NCBI GenBank assembly: GCA_039545275.1
Contig: BCHS01000012.1
Coordinates: 62,001-126,000 of the forward strand
Reading direction: 5' to 3'
Source: Pseudomicrostroma phylloplanum
Taxonomy: Eukaryota; Basidiomycota; Exobasidiomycetes; Microstromatales
Length of the DNA: 64,000 nucleotides
Positions 9,484 to 20,290 of the stretch are shown here, piece after piece. The notes below the pieces were generated by a model. The model made no database searches. It was not told the origin of the DNA and saw only the letters and a program-made list of their open reading frames with translations. Each line of letters begins with the position of its first letter. The first letter of the stretch is position 1. The position numbers and the translations under genes are program-made.

Positions 9484-9968
9484 GGTTTGGGGGCGGGGGA
9501 GGGTGGAAGTAGCTCGATGAGGCAGTCGTGGCGGCGGATGTGTTTGTGAGTCCGATACTGCTTCTTTTTCTAGTATCACCTCGCCGCCTCATCTGTTCCT
9601 CAGATCCTCCGTTACTCCCACGCCGGGAGATCAGTTCACCCCTTTCCGTACGCGTCGGGAGAATCCCAGTCCCCTCCCAGTACGCCCTCATCGACTTGTC
9701 ATTGGCACAGCTGCCTCCCTTCAGACTGTCAGAGCACCGACGAGGGTCTCATTTGACTGTCTGTTGCTTCCTGACAAACACGTTGGAAAAGGAGAAAGAA
9801 TGAGAATTATGCTAGATCGGTCAAGGTAGGCGAGCTGCAACCGAGCAAGACCCAGGTTTCGAGCCCCGCAATCGGACTGTGGAGTAGTCTAGCCGAGAAA
9901 GTCGTCCAGACCTCGTTGCTCTGTACCACTGCCTTTCCCCCTTCTCTACCTTTCAGCTACGGACTCAG
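9484..9968. other. divergent promoter region
   Basis: 485 bp between the RGVPFEV member 2 gene (minus) and the peptidyl-tRNA hydrolase gene (plus). A tRNA-like GGTTTCGAGCC at about 9858 was examined and rejected. Confidence 0.4.
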
Positions 9969-10523
9969 ATGCTGCGTCCCTCCCCCCGCCTGCTCAAAGC
10001 AGCAGCAGCAGCAGCAGGATCAGCAGGAGCAGCACCGGCGCTCCCACGAGGAGTCGTGACCGCGCCAGCATCAGCTGCATCCAGCGCGCACCGGATCGTC
10101 CTCCTGGTGCGAGACGACCTGAAGATGGACCGCGGAAAGGTCGCCGTGCAATGCTCCCACGCCGCTCTCCTCCTCTACACACTCCCCGCGTCTTCTTCTC
10201 CTACGCCTCTGTCCCGCGATGTGGCTCGCTGGCGCTCCGCCTGGCAGGCCGATGGGCACCCCACTCTCCCACTGCGCGTCCCCGATCTGGAGAGGATGCA
10301 TGCGCTTGCACACGAGGCGCAGCAGAGGGGCTTGCCGACGGCGATTGTGAGGGATGCGGGGAGGACGCAGGTTCGGTCGGGGAGCGAGACTGTGCTTGGT
10401 ATTGGCCCGGCGGAGGGAAGGGTGATGGATGAGATTTGTGGTGAGTGGAAGGGAGAGCATGGCCGGGACTGACCGGGACTGATATCTCTGCTCCCTCTCG
10501 CAGGTCATTTGGAACCGCTCTGA
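9969..10523 (+). CDS. PTH2: peptidyl-tRNA hydrolase 2, probably mitochondrial
   Basis: Two exons, 9969-10440 and 10504-10523, with a 63-nt intron (GTGAGT...CGCAG); the final exon encodes only the C-terminal HLEPL. The product is 163 aa. After a basic, Ala-rich N-terminus (CAG-repeat encoded alanines, likely mitochondrial targeting) comes the PTH2 domain: IVLLVRDDLKMDRGKVAVQCSHAA, then LPTAIVRDAGRTQV, VLGIGPAEGRVMDEICGHLEPL. These match the family's K-x-GK-A-x-Q-x-x-H-A core, the RDAG-T block and the terminal GHL motif. The enzyme frees tRNA from prematurely released peptidyl-tRNA. The mitochondrial location is inferred from the N-terminus; some family members sit on the outer membrane. Confidence 0.92.
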
Positions 10524-10656
10524 TGGATGGTCTGGCGACAGTCTCACAGTTCGCAAGATCGAATGAGACATGTTCATGAAAGCATAGTATACAGCATATG
10601 GTACAGGATCTTGGGCAGTTTTGCCTCTACAAGTCAGCAGGAGCGGCTGTTCAGAT

Positions 10657-13067
10657 CTAAATGACGCCCGACTGGACTACCTCAAACCAGACGATCCTCG
10701 GCCCATCTGAGCTATTCTCTAGCAGCATCAATGATGGTAGCAGACCTTTGCTCTCCACTCGAGGCAGCCCATCTGCGCGATTGACCTCTCTTGAGACCTC
10801 CCACTGCGCATCGCGGGTAGCGACCCAGTTCGGGTAGCCCCAATGCAGCTTCACGCTCTGCCTCGTGATCAGATCTCTCAGAGGAATCTCCTGCGCCCTC
10901 TTGCAGTCCGGATGGGCGAAGTCGAGGTAGAAAAGATTGTCATAGGCCTCGAAGCGCTCCTGGTCGGACACGTCTGCTGCCGAATGCCCTGGCCTGGATT
11001 CAGCTCGCAATCTTGCAGCGCGCGAACTTTGACCCTGTGGAGGTTGGAGAGGAGCATGTTGACCACCGCGATGTTCGTGGAGTGGACTGTTCAGGGGAAG
11101 AGAGTGGTCCAAATGCCACACACGGATGAGTCCGTCCTATGTGCCGGCATGGGCGAGGCAAAGAAGCGAGGCAAAGAAGCAAATTGGTATAAGTCAGCTA
11201 TCGTCTGGCCGCTGTCAAGACTCTGTACCCCTCATTCTATCTTCTCCGCAATACTCACACTGCCTCTGACTGCCAACAACCGACTGTCTGTGTCGACGCA
11301 GGCTGGCACGTTCATGTCGCCGAATTCGTTGACGTGACCGACAAAGGTACGAACGATGTGAGTGCCCTCATATGGTTCTGCTCGGAGAAGTACAATCTGA
11401 CCAAATCAAGATTTGTGTTTCAGCGACAATAGCCAGCTTGCCTCCTTGCAAAACTTTCAGTACTCACCACTCCACTGGAAAAGCAAGCCACAACCTCGTC
11501 TCTTCCAACTGGCAGCAGATTCGTGACCGCTTCAGTCTTGATTTCATTCAAGATGATGCGCTTAAACGAGCCCGATTGTTGTTTCTGTACGACTTGCTGA
11601 TAGCAAAACTCCATGCTATCCAGGAGGTAGATGGAACCGTCGCGCTGACCAGCCCAGCATGAACCTCTGTCGGCATTAATAGCCATGACATGAAACTTGA
11701 AATCAATGCCAGGTCTCTTGATCTTCTTGAAGCAAGGAATGCTCGGCGGGCTAAGCGCCGAATACGTCCTACTGGAAGAAAAGAGTTGCACAGCGATGAG
11801 TTTCGGAGTGTCCTCTCCGTCTAGAGGACGATGGTCTATTGCGCACGAAGAGAGTCAGGGCGGACCTGTGCAGTCAGTATGAGGCCCGCGTGCTAATCGT
11901 AAAGTGACGTGCGGATCGATGATCGAGAGACGAGTTCCGTACTTACAAACGAAGGAGAGAAGCGCATCCGTGTCATCAGGGAAGATCTCTCTGAGTCGCG
12001 GATGTAGCGTCACGACAGCAGATTGCCAGTTGACAAGTCTGTGTTGCGCAGGCGTGTTGTCAACCACGCTTTCAAGCCCGCAACGTTCGTGACGGTAGAT
12101 AGTGAGACCTCTGGGATACAGGGATTGCTTGTGAAATCCAGTACTGACAGCCGCGCGCAGTCTGATGATACGGGTACCACCACCCTGTGTCCGGACGAGT
12201 TCTTCACCTTCGAGCTTGCAGTACCCAGTAAAGTGCTTGCTTGAGACCGGGCGTTGAGTACGTCGCCTTGGCGCGAGGCTGTAATCCCTATCTTTATCGG
12301 CGACAATACAGAAGTAGTCATTCGTTGGAAGCGCTGAGTCGACGAGCCACCTTTCGACCCCTTTGCTGCGAGTGCCTTGCTCTAAGCAGCTGAGACATCC
12401 AAAAGGCCGTGTCGATGCTCATTATTGTCAGCCATGTGGATTCTCAGTATATATCTTGCGCCTCTCGGCAGACATACAGTGTTTGGCAGTGGCTTATTTG
12501 TGCTCCAGTCCTTCCCACCCTTTCCTCTACAAATGGTACCATCAGAAGTGAGCCTGTACGATCGAAAGACTAAAGAAAGGCACTAGCCCGGTCAAAATGG
12601 CTGTCTTTCGAAACGCTGGGCAGCGAACAAGGCTAGCTCACCGAGACGCTCAGCGCGCTGCGAGGACCGGCGAAGTAATCATCCCCGTCGCGGCTCATCC
12701 TGGAGATGTTGTCTCGCGAGTAGCAGCGAAGGGATCGGCTATGCCTCTGCACCTGCGCGTCTCGCCATCGTCTCGACGCAGCATAGGAAGCAGGGCGATC
12801 TCTAGGCGTCAGGAAGGGCGAGCTGGCCGCTTTGAATGCCCCTGGTGGTTGGGCTGGCGTAAAGTAGTAAGACGATGGTGGGACGTCTGGCTGCGAGAGA
12901 GACGCGGAAGCATGAGATGAGGATGAGGAGGCTTCTGGGGGTTCGCGACTATCCACTTTGGCCAGCTTTGCGTCCAGGCGGTAGAAGCGTCGCCGCTCTA
13001 CATCCCAGGCATACCCCTTAGGGCAGGGGAATGGAGGTTCGCTGGACGAAGACGAAGCAGCGGGCAT
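10657..13067 (-). CDS. WD-repeat protein resembling DDB1-CUL4 associated factor 4 (DCAF4/WDR21)
   Basis: Multi-exon minus-strand gene. Supported exons: 13067-12642 (start ATG; contains PKGYAWDVERRRFYRLDAK, like the YYDPEKNRYF motif of DCAF4), an exon reaching from about 12390 to 11947 (VERWLVDSALPTNDYFCIVA ... LREIFPDDTDALLSFV), 11835-11468 (GQRDGSIYLLD), 11396-11259 (VGHVNEFGDMNVP...LLAVRGS) and 11136-10657 (DGLIRVWHLDHSLPLNS to the stop). Phases agree for the last four exons; the junction between the first exon and the second could involve a small extra exon near 12450-12560 that I could not settle. GHVNE followed by DGxxRVW is the diagnostic C-terminal WD pair of DCAF4. The human protein is a substrate receptor for the CUL4-DDB1 ubiquitin ligase; that role here is inference. 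Confidence 0.72.
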
Positions 13068-13416
13068 CGTTGCAGATGAGGACGGACCGGCCTGACATTG
13101 TATGGTGGGTAAGAAGGGAGAGCAGCACTTATCCTTCCGACCTGCAACGGAAAGAGACGCGTGCATGGCGCCGCTCCACCTTGGACCAAAAGCATCCGAG
13201 CGGTCGGAACGGAAGCTCGTCTACACGCTCGACCGCGCACTGCGGTTTTTTGGCGCTTCCCTGCCTGTGGCTTCCGCCGTGCGCCTGCGCCTGCGCCTGC
13301 CCGCCCGCGAACGACAAGCGCTTGAGTGTCAGTCCGAAACTTCCTTTTGATCCTCACGAATACCATCAATTACATCCTCGTCCCCCCATCACCCCTCTTC
13401 ATCACATATCCTCAAG
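13068..13416. other. divergent promoter of DCAF4-like and uL23 genes
   Basis: 349 bp separate the start of the minus-strand WD-protein gene from the start of the ribosomal protein gene. The right half is C-rich (CCCCCATCACCCC), typical of a ribosomal protein leader. No coding potential was seen. Confidence 0.4.
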
Positions 13417-14366
13417 ATGTCCGCCAACAAGGGAGCTACTCACGGCACTGGTGATTATCACAGACTGGATTGAGTGGACGGCGTGGGAGGGAGCAGCAGA
13501 GGATGGACGATGGAAGGATGGACAGAAAGAAGTCGCAGCTTGCCTGATGAAAGCAGCTAGGGATGCCTACCAGGCAGCTCCTCGCCTCAGCGTAGCAGCA
13601 TCTGTTCGGCTGCTTGAGCTTGCGGAGCCGCTTCAATGAGCCGAAGAGCTCAGCTACCAGCTGCTGCGATGGCGGGCGCTGCACCTTAGCAGGCGAAAGC
13701 GACAAGTCATCATTGATGCTCGTACCGACGACCTGCTGAGGAGTAGCTGTCAGGGCCAGTCAATAGCGAGCGGTGGACAAAACAGGGCTGACAATGGGAG
13801 ATGCAGGGAGTAGTGGGAGATGGCGCTCATCGGGGGCACACGGAAATTTGTGAAAGCGCCAATGGCACCGATGAACTTCAATTCTGACATCTCCCGATTC
13901 CCTTTACTCCCTCCCAGCCCTCGGCAAGGCTAAGGCCCGCCCAGAGGCCATCAAGGCCGCTGCTGCCAAGAAGGCTGCCCTCAAAGGTACCTCCGGCCAG
14001 AAGATCCGCAAGGTGCGAACCTCGGTCAGCTTCCACCGCCCCAACACCCTCAAGCTGGCCCGCCAGCCCAAGTACCCACGCAAGTCGATCCCCCATGCCC
14101 CTCGCATGGATGCCCACAAGACCATCCTCTTCCCGCTCAACACCGAGTCTGCCATGAAGAAGATCGAGGAGATCAACACCCTCGTCTTCATCGTTGCCCG
14201 TACCGCCAACAAGAGGCAGATCAAGGCCGCCCTGAAGAAGCTCTACGACGTTGAGGCTGCCCACATCAACACCCTCATCCGCCCCGATGGAAAGAAGAAG
14301 GCATTCGTCCGACTGGCCGCTGACCAGGACGCCCTGGACATTGCCAACAAGGTCGGTGTCCTCTAA
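13417..14366 (+). CDS. RPL25: 60S ribosomal protein uL23 (L23a/L25)
   Basis: Two exons: 13417-13450 ([11 protein letters not shown]) and 13918-14366, separated by an unusually long intron of 467 nt with donor GTGATT and acceptor CTCCCAG; together 160 aa. The basic N-terminal extension ([20 protein letters not shown]) is followed by the uL23 domain: KIRTS-type [72 protein letters not shown] and the C-terminal [12 protein letters not shown]. uL23 binds 25S rRNA near the polypeptide exit tunnel and is the docking point for signal recognition particle. A short first exon followed by a long intron is common for ribosomal protein genes of basidiomycetes. Confidence 0.96.
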
Positions 14367-15195
14367 TCGGATCGGATCGTACCCGCCTCGGCTTTTCCTT
14401 CCGCGACGACTCGGCATTACCTCTTCTGGGCTGGTTGGTTGCTCGCCGGTCAACCACCATTGTTTTACTAGCATCTCATCTTCACAGAGGTGGAGCAGGG
14501 CCAGCGCTCTAGCTCTTCACCTCTCCCCTCATCCGCATTGGAAGAGTACGAGTCCATCCCGTATCTCTCTCCACCCATCTACTGGCATGTACTTGGAGCA
14601 AGACGTGGGCAGCAAGCCCATCTGTCTCTCCACATTCCCCCACCCTGTTTCATTCTTTTTTCTTTGTCATGCCGGTCAATCAACCCTTGCCACAGAGCTG
14701 TTTAAAGCCTCGACTAGGCGGGTTGCCAAAAGACACAAGCGGCCTCTGTCATCCTCCTCGCTCTCCGCTGTCCTCTGCGCGCCGTATCCCCCTCTCTTCA
14801 TTCAATACTGGAGGAGAGGTGGGATTGGCATTGCGAGTGCAGAGTGAGATACCGAGGAGCTTGATACACAGAGGTCCAGATGTCTGTGTGATTTGCGTGA
14901 TGTCTCGCCTGCTTCCGCCAGTATTCATACTGACCGTATCCGGGGCGTCATGACCTCTGCTCTTCATAGCTTAGGGGAGACGCTCCCTTGTGACCTCTTG
15001 CCCTACCCTTGGCCAATAGTTCTCATATTTACTTCAATGAAAATGCTTCCCTCCTCTGCTCATTCACCGTGACTTGCAAATAGTCTGTATTGAACTTCTG
15101 CGTACAATCTTCGTCTATTGATTCTTCGTTACACGCTCGCCAGCTCTACCGCTGCTCTCAGCACGACCACTATTGTCCGTGCTCCCCAGCTCACC
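14367..15195. other. intergenic between convergent genes
   Basis: 829 bp between the 3' ends of the uL23 gene and the Avt2-like transporter gene. Pyrimidine-rich with scattered short open frames on both strands. No gene, repeat or RNA is supported. Confidence 0.45.
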
Positions 15196-17817
15196 TTAGC
15201 ACGTCCCACCGGCCCCATCTCCCCTCCCCTCGCCAGTGAAAAGCTTCCAAAGCGCCTGCACTACACTAATCGCCAACACCAGCGTTCCGAAAGCCGCACA
15301 GAGTACCGCGAGGGGCTTGGTGGAGGTCCACCAGCAGTAGCACCCGTACCAGTAGTCGCCGTCGGTCCAGGCCGCCGCGTCTAGCAGGGAGGAGCGCGAT
15401 TGGAAGGGCCCGCCGCCGCTGTTGCTGCCGAAGAGGCGGGCAGGGGAGGAAGAGGAGGGACCGAGACCGTTGTGTGCGGCTTCCCCGCTGCCGGTGGAGA
15501 GGGATGCGCTGCGTGTGCGAATGGGCGCGCCAGGCCGGAGGGGCAGCTCCAGGTCGGCAATGGGGATGGACTCCTCCCCCTCGTACTCGTCGTCGCCTTG
15601 GCCGTCGGGGTAGTCTCCTTCCAGGGACATGTTGCTCCCCGAGCGAGCGTGGCCTTGGCCATGGGCGTGCCGCCGTGGGCCCTCGGCATCCTCTAGGTCG
15701 GCGAGCGTGTCCCGCTCCCCCTCAGCTCCGTCAGCGCTTGTAAAGAGAGGCTGATACCGTCCCGTCCGTGCTGCTCCGTTCGCTCCCCTTGCACCACCGC
15801 CTCTCCTCCTCCCCACCCCAAGCTTCAACGCTTTCCCCTCTCCCTCCTTTGCCAGCTTCAAGAAGCAGACGGCGGGGAAGATGAAGGCGAGCGCAGTGGC
15901 CGATAGACCGCCGGTGAGCTCGAGGACGATGCCTAGGTCGCATGTTAGAAGGGAGACGATCAGTGAGGAGAAGACGAGGGAGGTGGTGAGGATGATGTGC
16001 AGCCGGGGGGTGTATTGAGAGGCGAAGAAGTACTGCGAGCGGCGGGAGGCAGGAAGAGAGGCATTGTCATGTGAGCATACGAAGCCAGGCACCAGAGGTC
16101 TGTGAGCTCTCCCGCTTTCTACTCACCGTCTCTAACACCTCCCTACACACGAATGCCTCCAGCGGGAACGTCGTGAACATATTAATCCCAAAGGCCAACC
16201 GCGCAATATTGACCATCGTATCATTCTCCGGAAAATTATTGAGAATATTGCCCAGTGTCTTCTCCTCGAAAGTCCAATACCCCGCGACGCTCATGGCAGT
16301 GAGGGCTGCACAGGCGATTGCGGTAGAGCAGTGTGTGACTTTGGAGAACTTGTCCATGGAGGGCTCTTTGAGAGAGGCGTAGATTAGGAGGGAGTTGTGG
16401 TGGCAGACAAAGGCAAAGGAGATGACTGAGATGGAGGAGACTAGGTTCGAGGGGTTCACAAAGGTGAGCTGAAATGTGGAGAAGCAGAGTGTCAGCAAGC
16501 CAGTAGACATGCTCACAGTCTCTGTACGTGACGCCTCACTCACCCTCAGGCTCGGGTCGCCCTTGAGCTCAGCAGGCATAGCCGGTCCTCTCAGCATCAC
16601 CGTCCCCACGATGAGGACCATACTGACCAACGCCACAGCACTGGCCTTTGACAGGTTCTCAATATCCCTATACAGCGAGAGAGGGTAGCTGATCAGGATC
16701 GTGCAGGCGCTGATCACAAAGGTTCTTGACGCCAGAAATGAGAAGGCTGATGCTCCTGGTGCTAAGGAGGGGAAGACGGATGAGAGGACGTGCGGGATGG
16801 TGTCCCCTATCACCACCTACAAAGGAGCAGAGAGGTCGTCATCTCGGTCAGTAACATACACCCCTTCGTCCTCCCTCTTGTCCGGTCCAGGCTACTCACG
16901 CAAAAGGCGCACATTCCACCATAGGCAAACGCCAGCTGAAACAAGCTCACCGCCGCCTTTCCCGGTTTCCCAAAGCAGTGTTCCATAATCTCAATGTACG
17001 TCTGCCTTCCACTGAGCTTACTGTTGAGGATGATCAACCGAATCGTCCAATCGGTCAACATTGCGATGCCCACCAAGAGGACCACTCCTGCTACGAAGCC
17101 ACTCTGCTTCATCGAGTAAGGCAGACCCACTATCCCTGCGCCCAGAATGGAGTTGGCCATATTGGTAGTAGCGTCGAATACGCCTGCGCCTCGCTTGAGC
17201 CAGTCGGGGAGCTCGCCATTCTCTGTAGTGAGGGAGAGACCAGTAGCGTTGCCCACGCCCTCGAGGCCTTCGAGGACATTGCGTCGCAGCTCAGACATGT
17301 TCCCACCAAAGTGATCCACCGACTGGCGGATCCCGGATGGTAGTGGTAAGGGACCCAGTCCTCTCCGACTACCTGGACTGAGCAGACCACGCTCTCCTGC
17401 CTCTAGACCCTCGCCGTGCGGGTCGCGACCATCGTCGGAATAGGTGTCCGAGGCAGCGTCGTACTCTGCCTCTCTGCTGCCTAGCGTGCTCTTCAGACCG
17501 TACGCCTGCCGCGCACTAGGGCCGCCAATATCCCCCGGGATGGCCTCCGAGGCAAAAGGAGCGCCGTACAGTGCTGCGTCATCCTCGTCATCGCCATCGC
17601 CGTTAAGAGAGAAGAGGGTGGAAGAGGGGGACTTGTCAAGCCCGATGGTAGAGGAGGAGGCAGAGGCTGAGGAGCTGCCGGGTACTTCGGGTGCGAAGCG
17701 GACTGACTTGGATGGCTTGACTGCTTGCGGTAGTGGTGCAGAAGAGGAGGCAGAGGCAGAATTGCTCATTGGTATCGAGAAGGAGTCGTGCCGAGTGGGC
17801 GAGGGGGAGCGAGCCAT
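15196..17817 (-). CDS. Avt2/SLC38-type vacuolar amino acid transporter
   Basis: Four minus-strand exons: 17817-16900, 16816-16544, 16468-16127 and 16032-15196, with introns of 83, 75 and 94 nt whose phases agree; 789 aa. Residues 1 to about 215 are a hydrophilic Ser/Asp/Glu-rich cytosolic tail. The transporter core begins with ATTNMANSILGAGIVGLPYS, the amino acid/auxin permease signature, followed by LTDWTIRLIILNSKLSGRQT, FAYGGMCAFCVVIGDTIP and ISFAFVCHHNSLLIYASL. About ten to eleven membrane segments are visible. Between the late segments lies a long hydrophilic loop (about 165 residues, Gly/Asp/Arg-rich) before a final segment (KPLAVLCAAFGTLVLAISVV). The fungal Avt family moves neutral amino acids across the vacuolar membrane; substrate and direction cannot be read from sequence. 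The start at 17817 is the first ATG in frame. Confidence 0.88.
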
Positions 17818-18334
17818 GGCTGGGCCAATGACAGCTGGAGGTTTGGTGTCAGGCCCACAAGGAGGCAGCACAGCTTATGTCGTCTACGAGTTTTTGCTGA
17901 CGATCGTTCTGGCTATCATGAGGCAGTGTGAGGTGGAGAGAAGGAGCAGTAAAGGTGACTCGAGGGTAGATGGGGAGCAAAGAGGCAGCAACGACTACGA
18001 CGAGGTGATGAATGGCCAGCGACAAGTACAATACTCGCCGACCCGACATCGCAACGGAAGCACGGACTGGAGCCAACTCCACACGCCCGCGGGGGGCAGA
18101 AGAGGCGTGCGTGTGAGCCACTGCTCCTCACGACACGCATTGGCAGCAACACCATGGAGGACGAGTGAAAGAGGTGAAATCTAGATTGGCAATAGCGATA
18201 CGCAGACAAAAGACAAGTACATACAGATCTACAGCGACCGCAGGCGGGCAACTCGTGCTCAAGTGCTCAAAGTCGGCAACCTGCTGGCCTTTACGCCCAT
18301 CGCCTCGCCCATTTGCTGCTGCTGCTGACCCTCA
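17818..18334. other. intergenic, promoter of Avt2-like gene
   Basis: 517 bp between the start of the transporter gene and the stop of the Msp1 gene, both on the minus strand. No additional gene seen. Confidence 0.4.
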
Positions 18335-19785
18335 TCAATCAAGCGGCTCCGTATCCCCCTGCACCTTCTTCGCCTGCGAATTGTATGACCCCATGGGAAT
18401 GTGCACCTCGGCATCGGTGCGGAAGAAGTCGTCTGTCCGCAATGGCCTGGTCATCAGCGACTTGCGTCCACTCAGCACAGCACTCGCACTCGGAGTTGCA
18501 GCGCCGCCCTCTTCTCCTGCCTCTTTGCCAGGCGTCGCCCCGCCAGAGAGGTTCTGTGATCTTGCCTGCTTGAGACTCTCGATTCCTTCCTTGCTCCTCA
18601 GGTACTCCCTCACGGGGATCATGGCCGCATTCCTGCACAGCTCCTTCAGATCACTTCCGCTCAGCCCGTTGGAGCGCTTGACGATATCCGCCAGCTTGAA
18701 CTTCTTGGGGTCCAGCTGCGAGTCTTTGAGCATGATCTTCAGGATCTTCTCGCGCTGAGCTGCGTCAGGGAGGTGCACGGCGTACCGCTTGGGCATACGG
18801 CGGAGGATGGCGGCGTCGATGTCGTTCGGACGGTTCGTGGCCCCGAGGACCATGATTCGATCTGTCGAGGAAGTCAGACCATCCCACAGGCTACGTAGAG
18901 GGAGGGAAGTAAGCGGTCAGCAAAGGAAACGAGCAACAGTGCTGCATGGCCGAGCTGCGACTCACGTCATGAATTCTGCCTTCATCATCCCCGTAACTTC
19001 ATGATCTCCTCCACTTCTCTCCCTCATAAAGCTATCAATCTCATCAATGAAAACAATGGCCGGCTGCAATTTCCTCGCCAGACTGAACAGAGCTGCAACG
19101 AGCTTATTGCTCTCTCCGAACCACTTGTTCGTCATTGTAGAAACGTGCATGTTGATAAAGGTAGCACCGGACTCCTTGGCCAGAGCCTTGGCCAGCATCG
19201 TCTTCCCTGTGCCTGGTGGACCGTAGAGCAAGACTCCCTTGGGAGCGCCGAGCAGACCGTTGCCCCCGCCATTGAAAAGCTCAGGGTAGCAAAGCGGGGC
19301 AATAACGCTCTCTTGAAGCGAGGAGATGATGGGTTCCAGACCGCCAATAGAGTCAAAGTCCACCTCTATTTGCGAAGGCAGGATGAGCTCCGTAGCGATT
19401 TGCTCTGATCAAGCGAAAGAGTGAGAGTAGGACTCAGCACGGGCAGTCCTCACCACCTTGACTCTATGCACGCTGACTCACCCTCGTACTCGTTCATGCC
19501 CTCTGTGATGCTCCTCTTGCCCAGCTTGCTCAATTTCTCGTCACTCGTCTTCTTTGCGTCTAGACGCTTCTGCCGATTTGGATCCATCGAAGCCAGGACG
19601 TACTACAAGCGCCCCCAACAGGTGATCAGTCAGCTGTCCCTTGCTCTCTATACCCGCGGATAGGCATCTTTACATTCCATGTAGAGGGGGTTGAGACTCA
19701 CTTTGAAGGCATAGTAGCAGGCAATCTGCCCGGCGATCATCGCCGCCACGTCCGTGACCATCTTTCGTGTGATCATCTCCCTCAT
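18335..19785 (-). CDS. MSP1: Msp1/ATAD1 AAA ATPase of the mitochondrial outer membrane
   Basis: Four minus-strand exons: 19785-19702, 19602-19482, 19404-18966 and 18890-18335; phases 0, 1 and 2 agree; 399 aa. The N-terminal segment ([19 protein letters not shown]) is the single membrane anchor. The AAA domain follows: [12 protein letters not shown], Walker A GPPGTGKT (about residue 130), pore-loop region [10 protein letters not shown], Walker B IVFIDEID, and the second region of homology [20 protein letters not shown]. The WFGES and RRMPKR motifs and the anchor distinguish Msp1/ATAD1 from other AAA proteins. Msp1 extracts mislocalised tail-anchored proteins and stuck precursors from the outer membrane. 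The C-terminal 90 residues include a Gly/Ala/Ser-rich stretch longer than in yeast. Confidence 0.93.
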
Positions 19786-20290
19786 CGTGGCCCCTGAGTG
19801 GTACTCTCTAGAGTACGCTACAAGTACACCGCTTTGGTCAGAGATTCAGACAAAAAGACCGCCTCGCGCTTGTGCGAATTGGGGATTGAGGTGGGACGAG
19901 CGACTGAGGACGTAGAGCGGGCAGTAGGATGCGATACTGATGGCTTGAAGAGTGCTTCGTGGAGGGAGTAGGATGTGGTGCCATTCTCAACTTGGGCGGG
20001 TCATCAAAGGGGCTGATCCACGCTTCCGTTCGCAGTCGGAACGGAAGGAGGGGGATGTGGCTGAAAAAGCGTACGGCCGGGGCCCGAAGCAGAGAAGCGG
20101 CCGTGCGAATGATGGTGATATCTGTTTTTTTGAAGGAAGGCGGCAGTGTGAGGCAAACAAATACAATTGGAGAAGTGAGACAACGTAGCAAACAGATGGA
20201 AAGGGGTACAGGAACGTGGTAGCGATGCTTGTGGTGGGATGCTCCCGGAGCCGCAACATTCCATCTTCCCGCTCCAGACTTTTGATTCGC
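19786..20290. other. intergenic, nothing recognised
   Basis: 505 bp between the Msp1 start and the DRG1 stop, both on the minus strand. It presumably holds the Msp1 promoter. Small open frames on both strands are without features. Confidence 0.4.

Noticed and set aside
9810..9905. tRNA-like stretch with GGTTTCGAGCC resembling a B box
   Set aside because: The T-loop has one base too many, no matching A box at the right distance and no acceptor stem could be paired on either strand.
13543..13740. Possible box C/D snoRNA in the uL23 intron (TGATGA at about 13544)
   Set aside because: The nearest plausible D box (CTGA at about 13735) is about 190 nt away and no terminal stem pairs; distance and structure do not fit.
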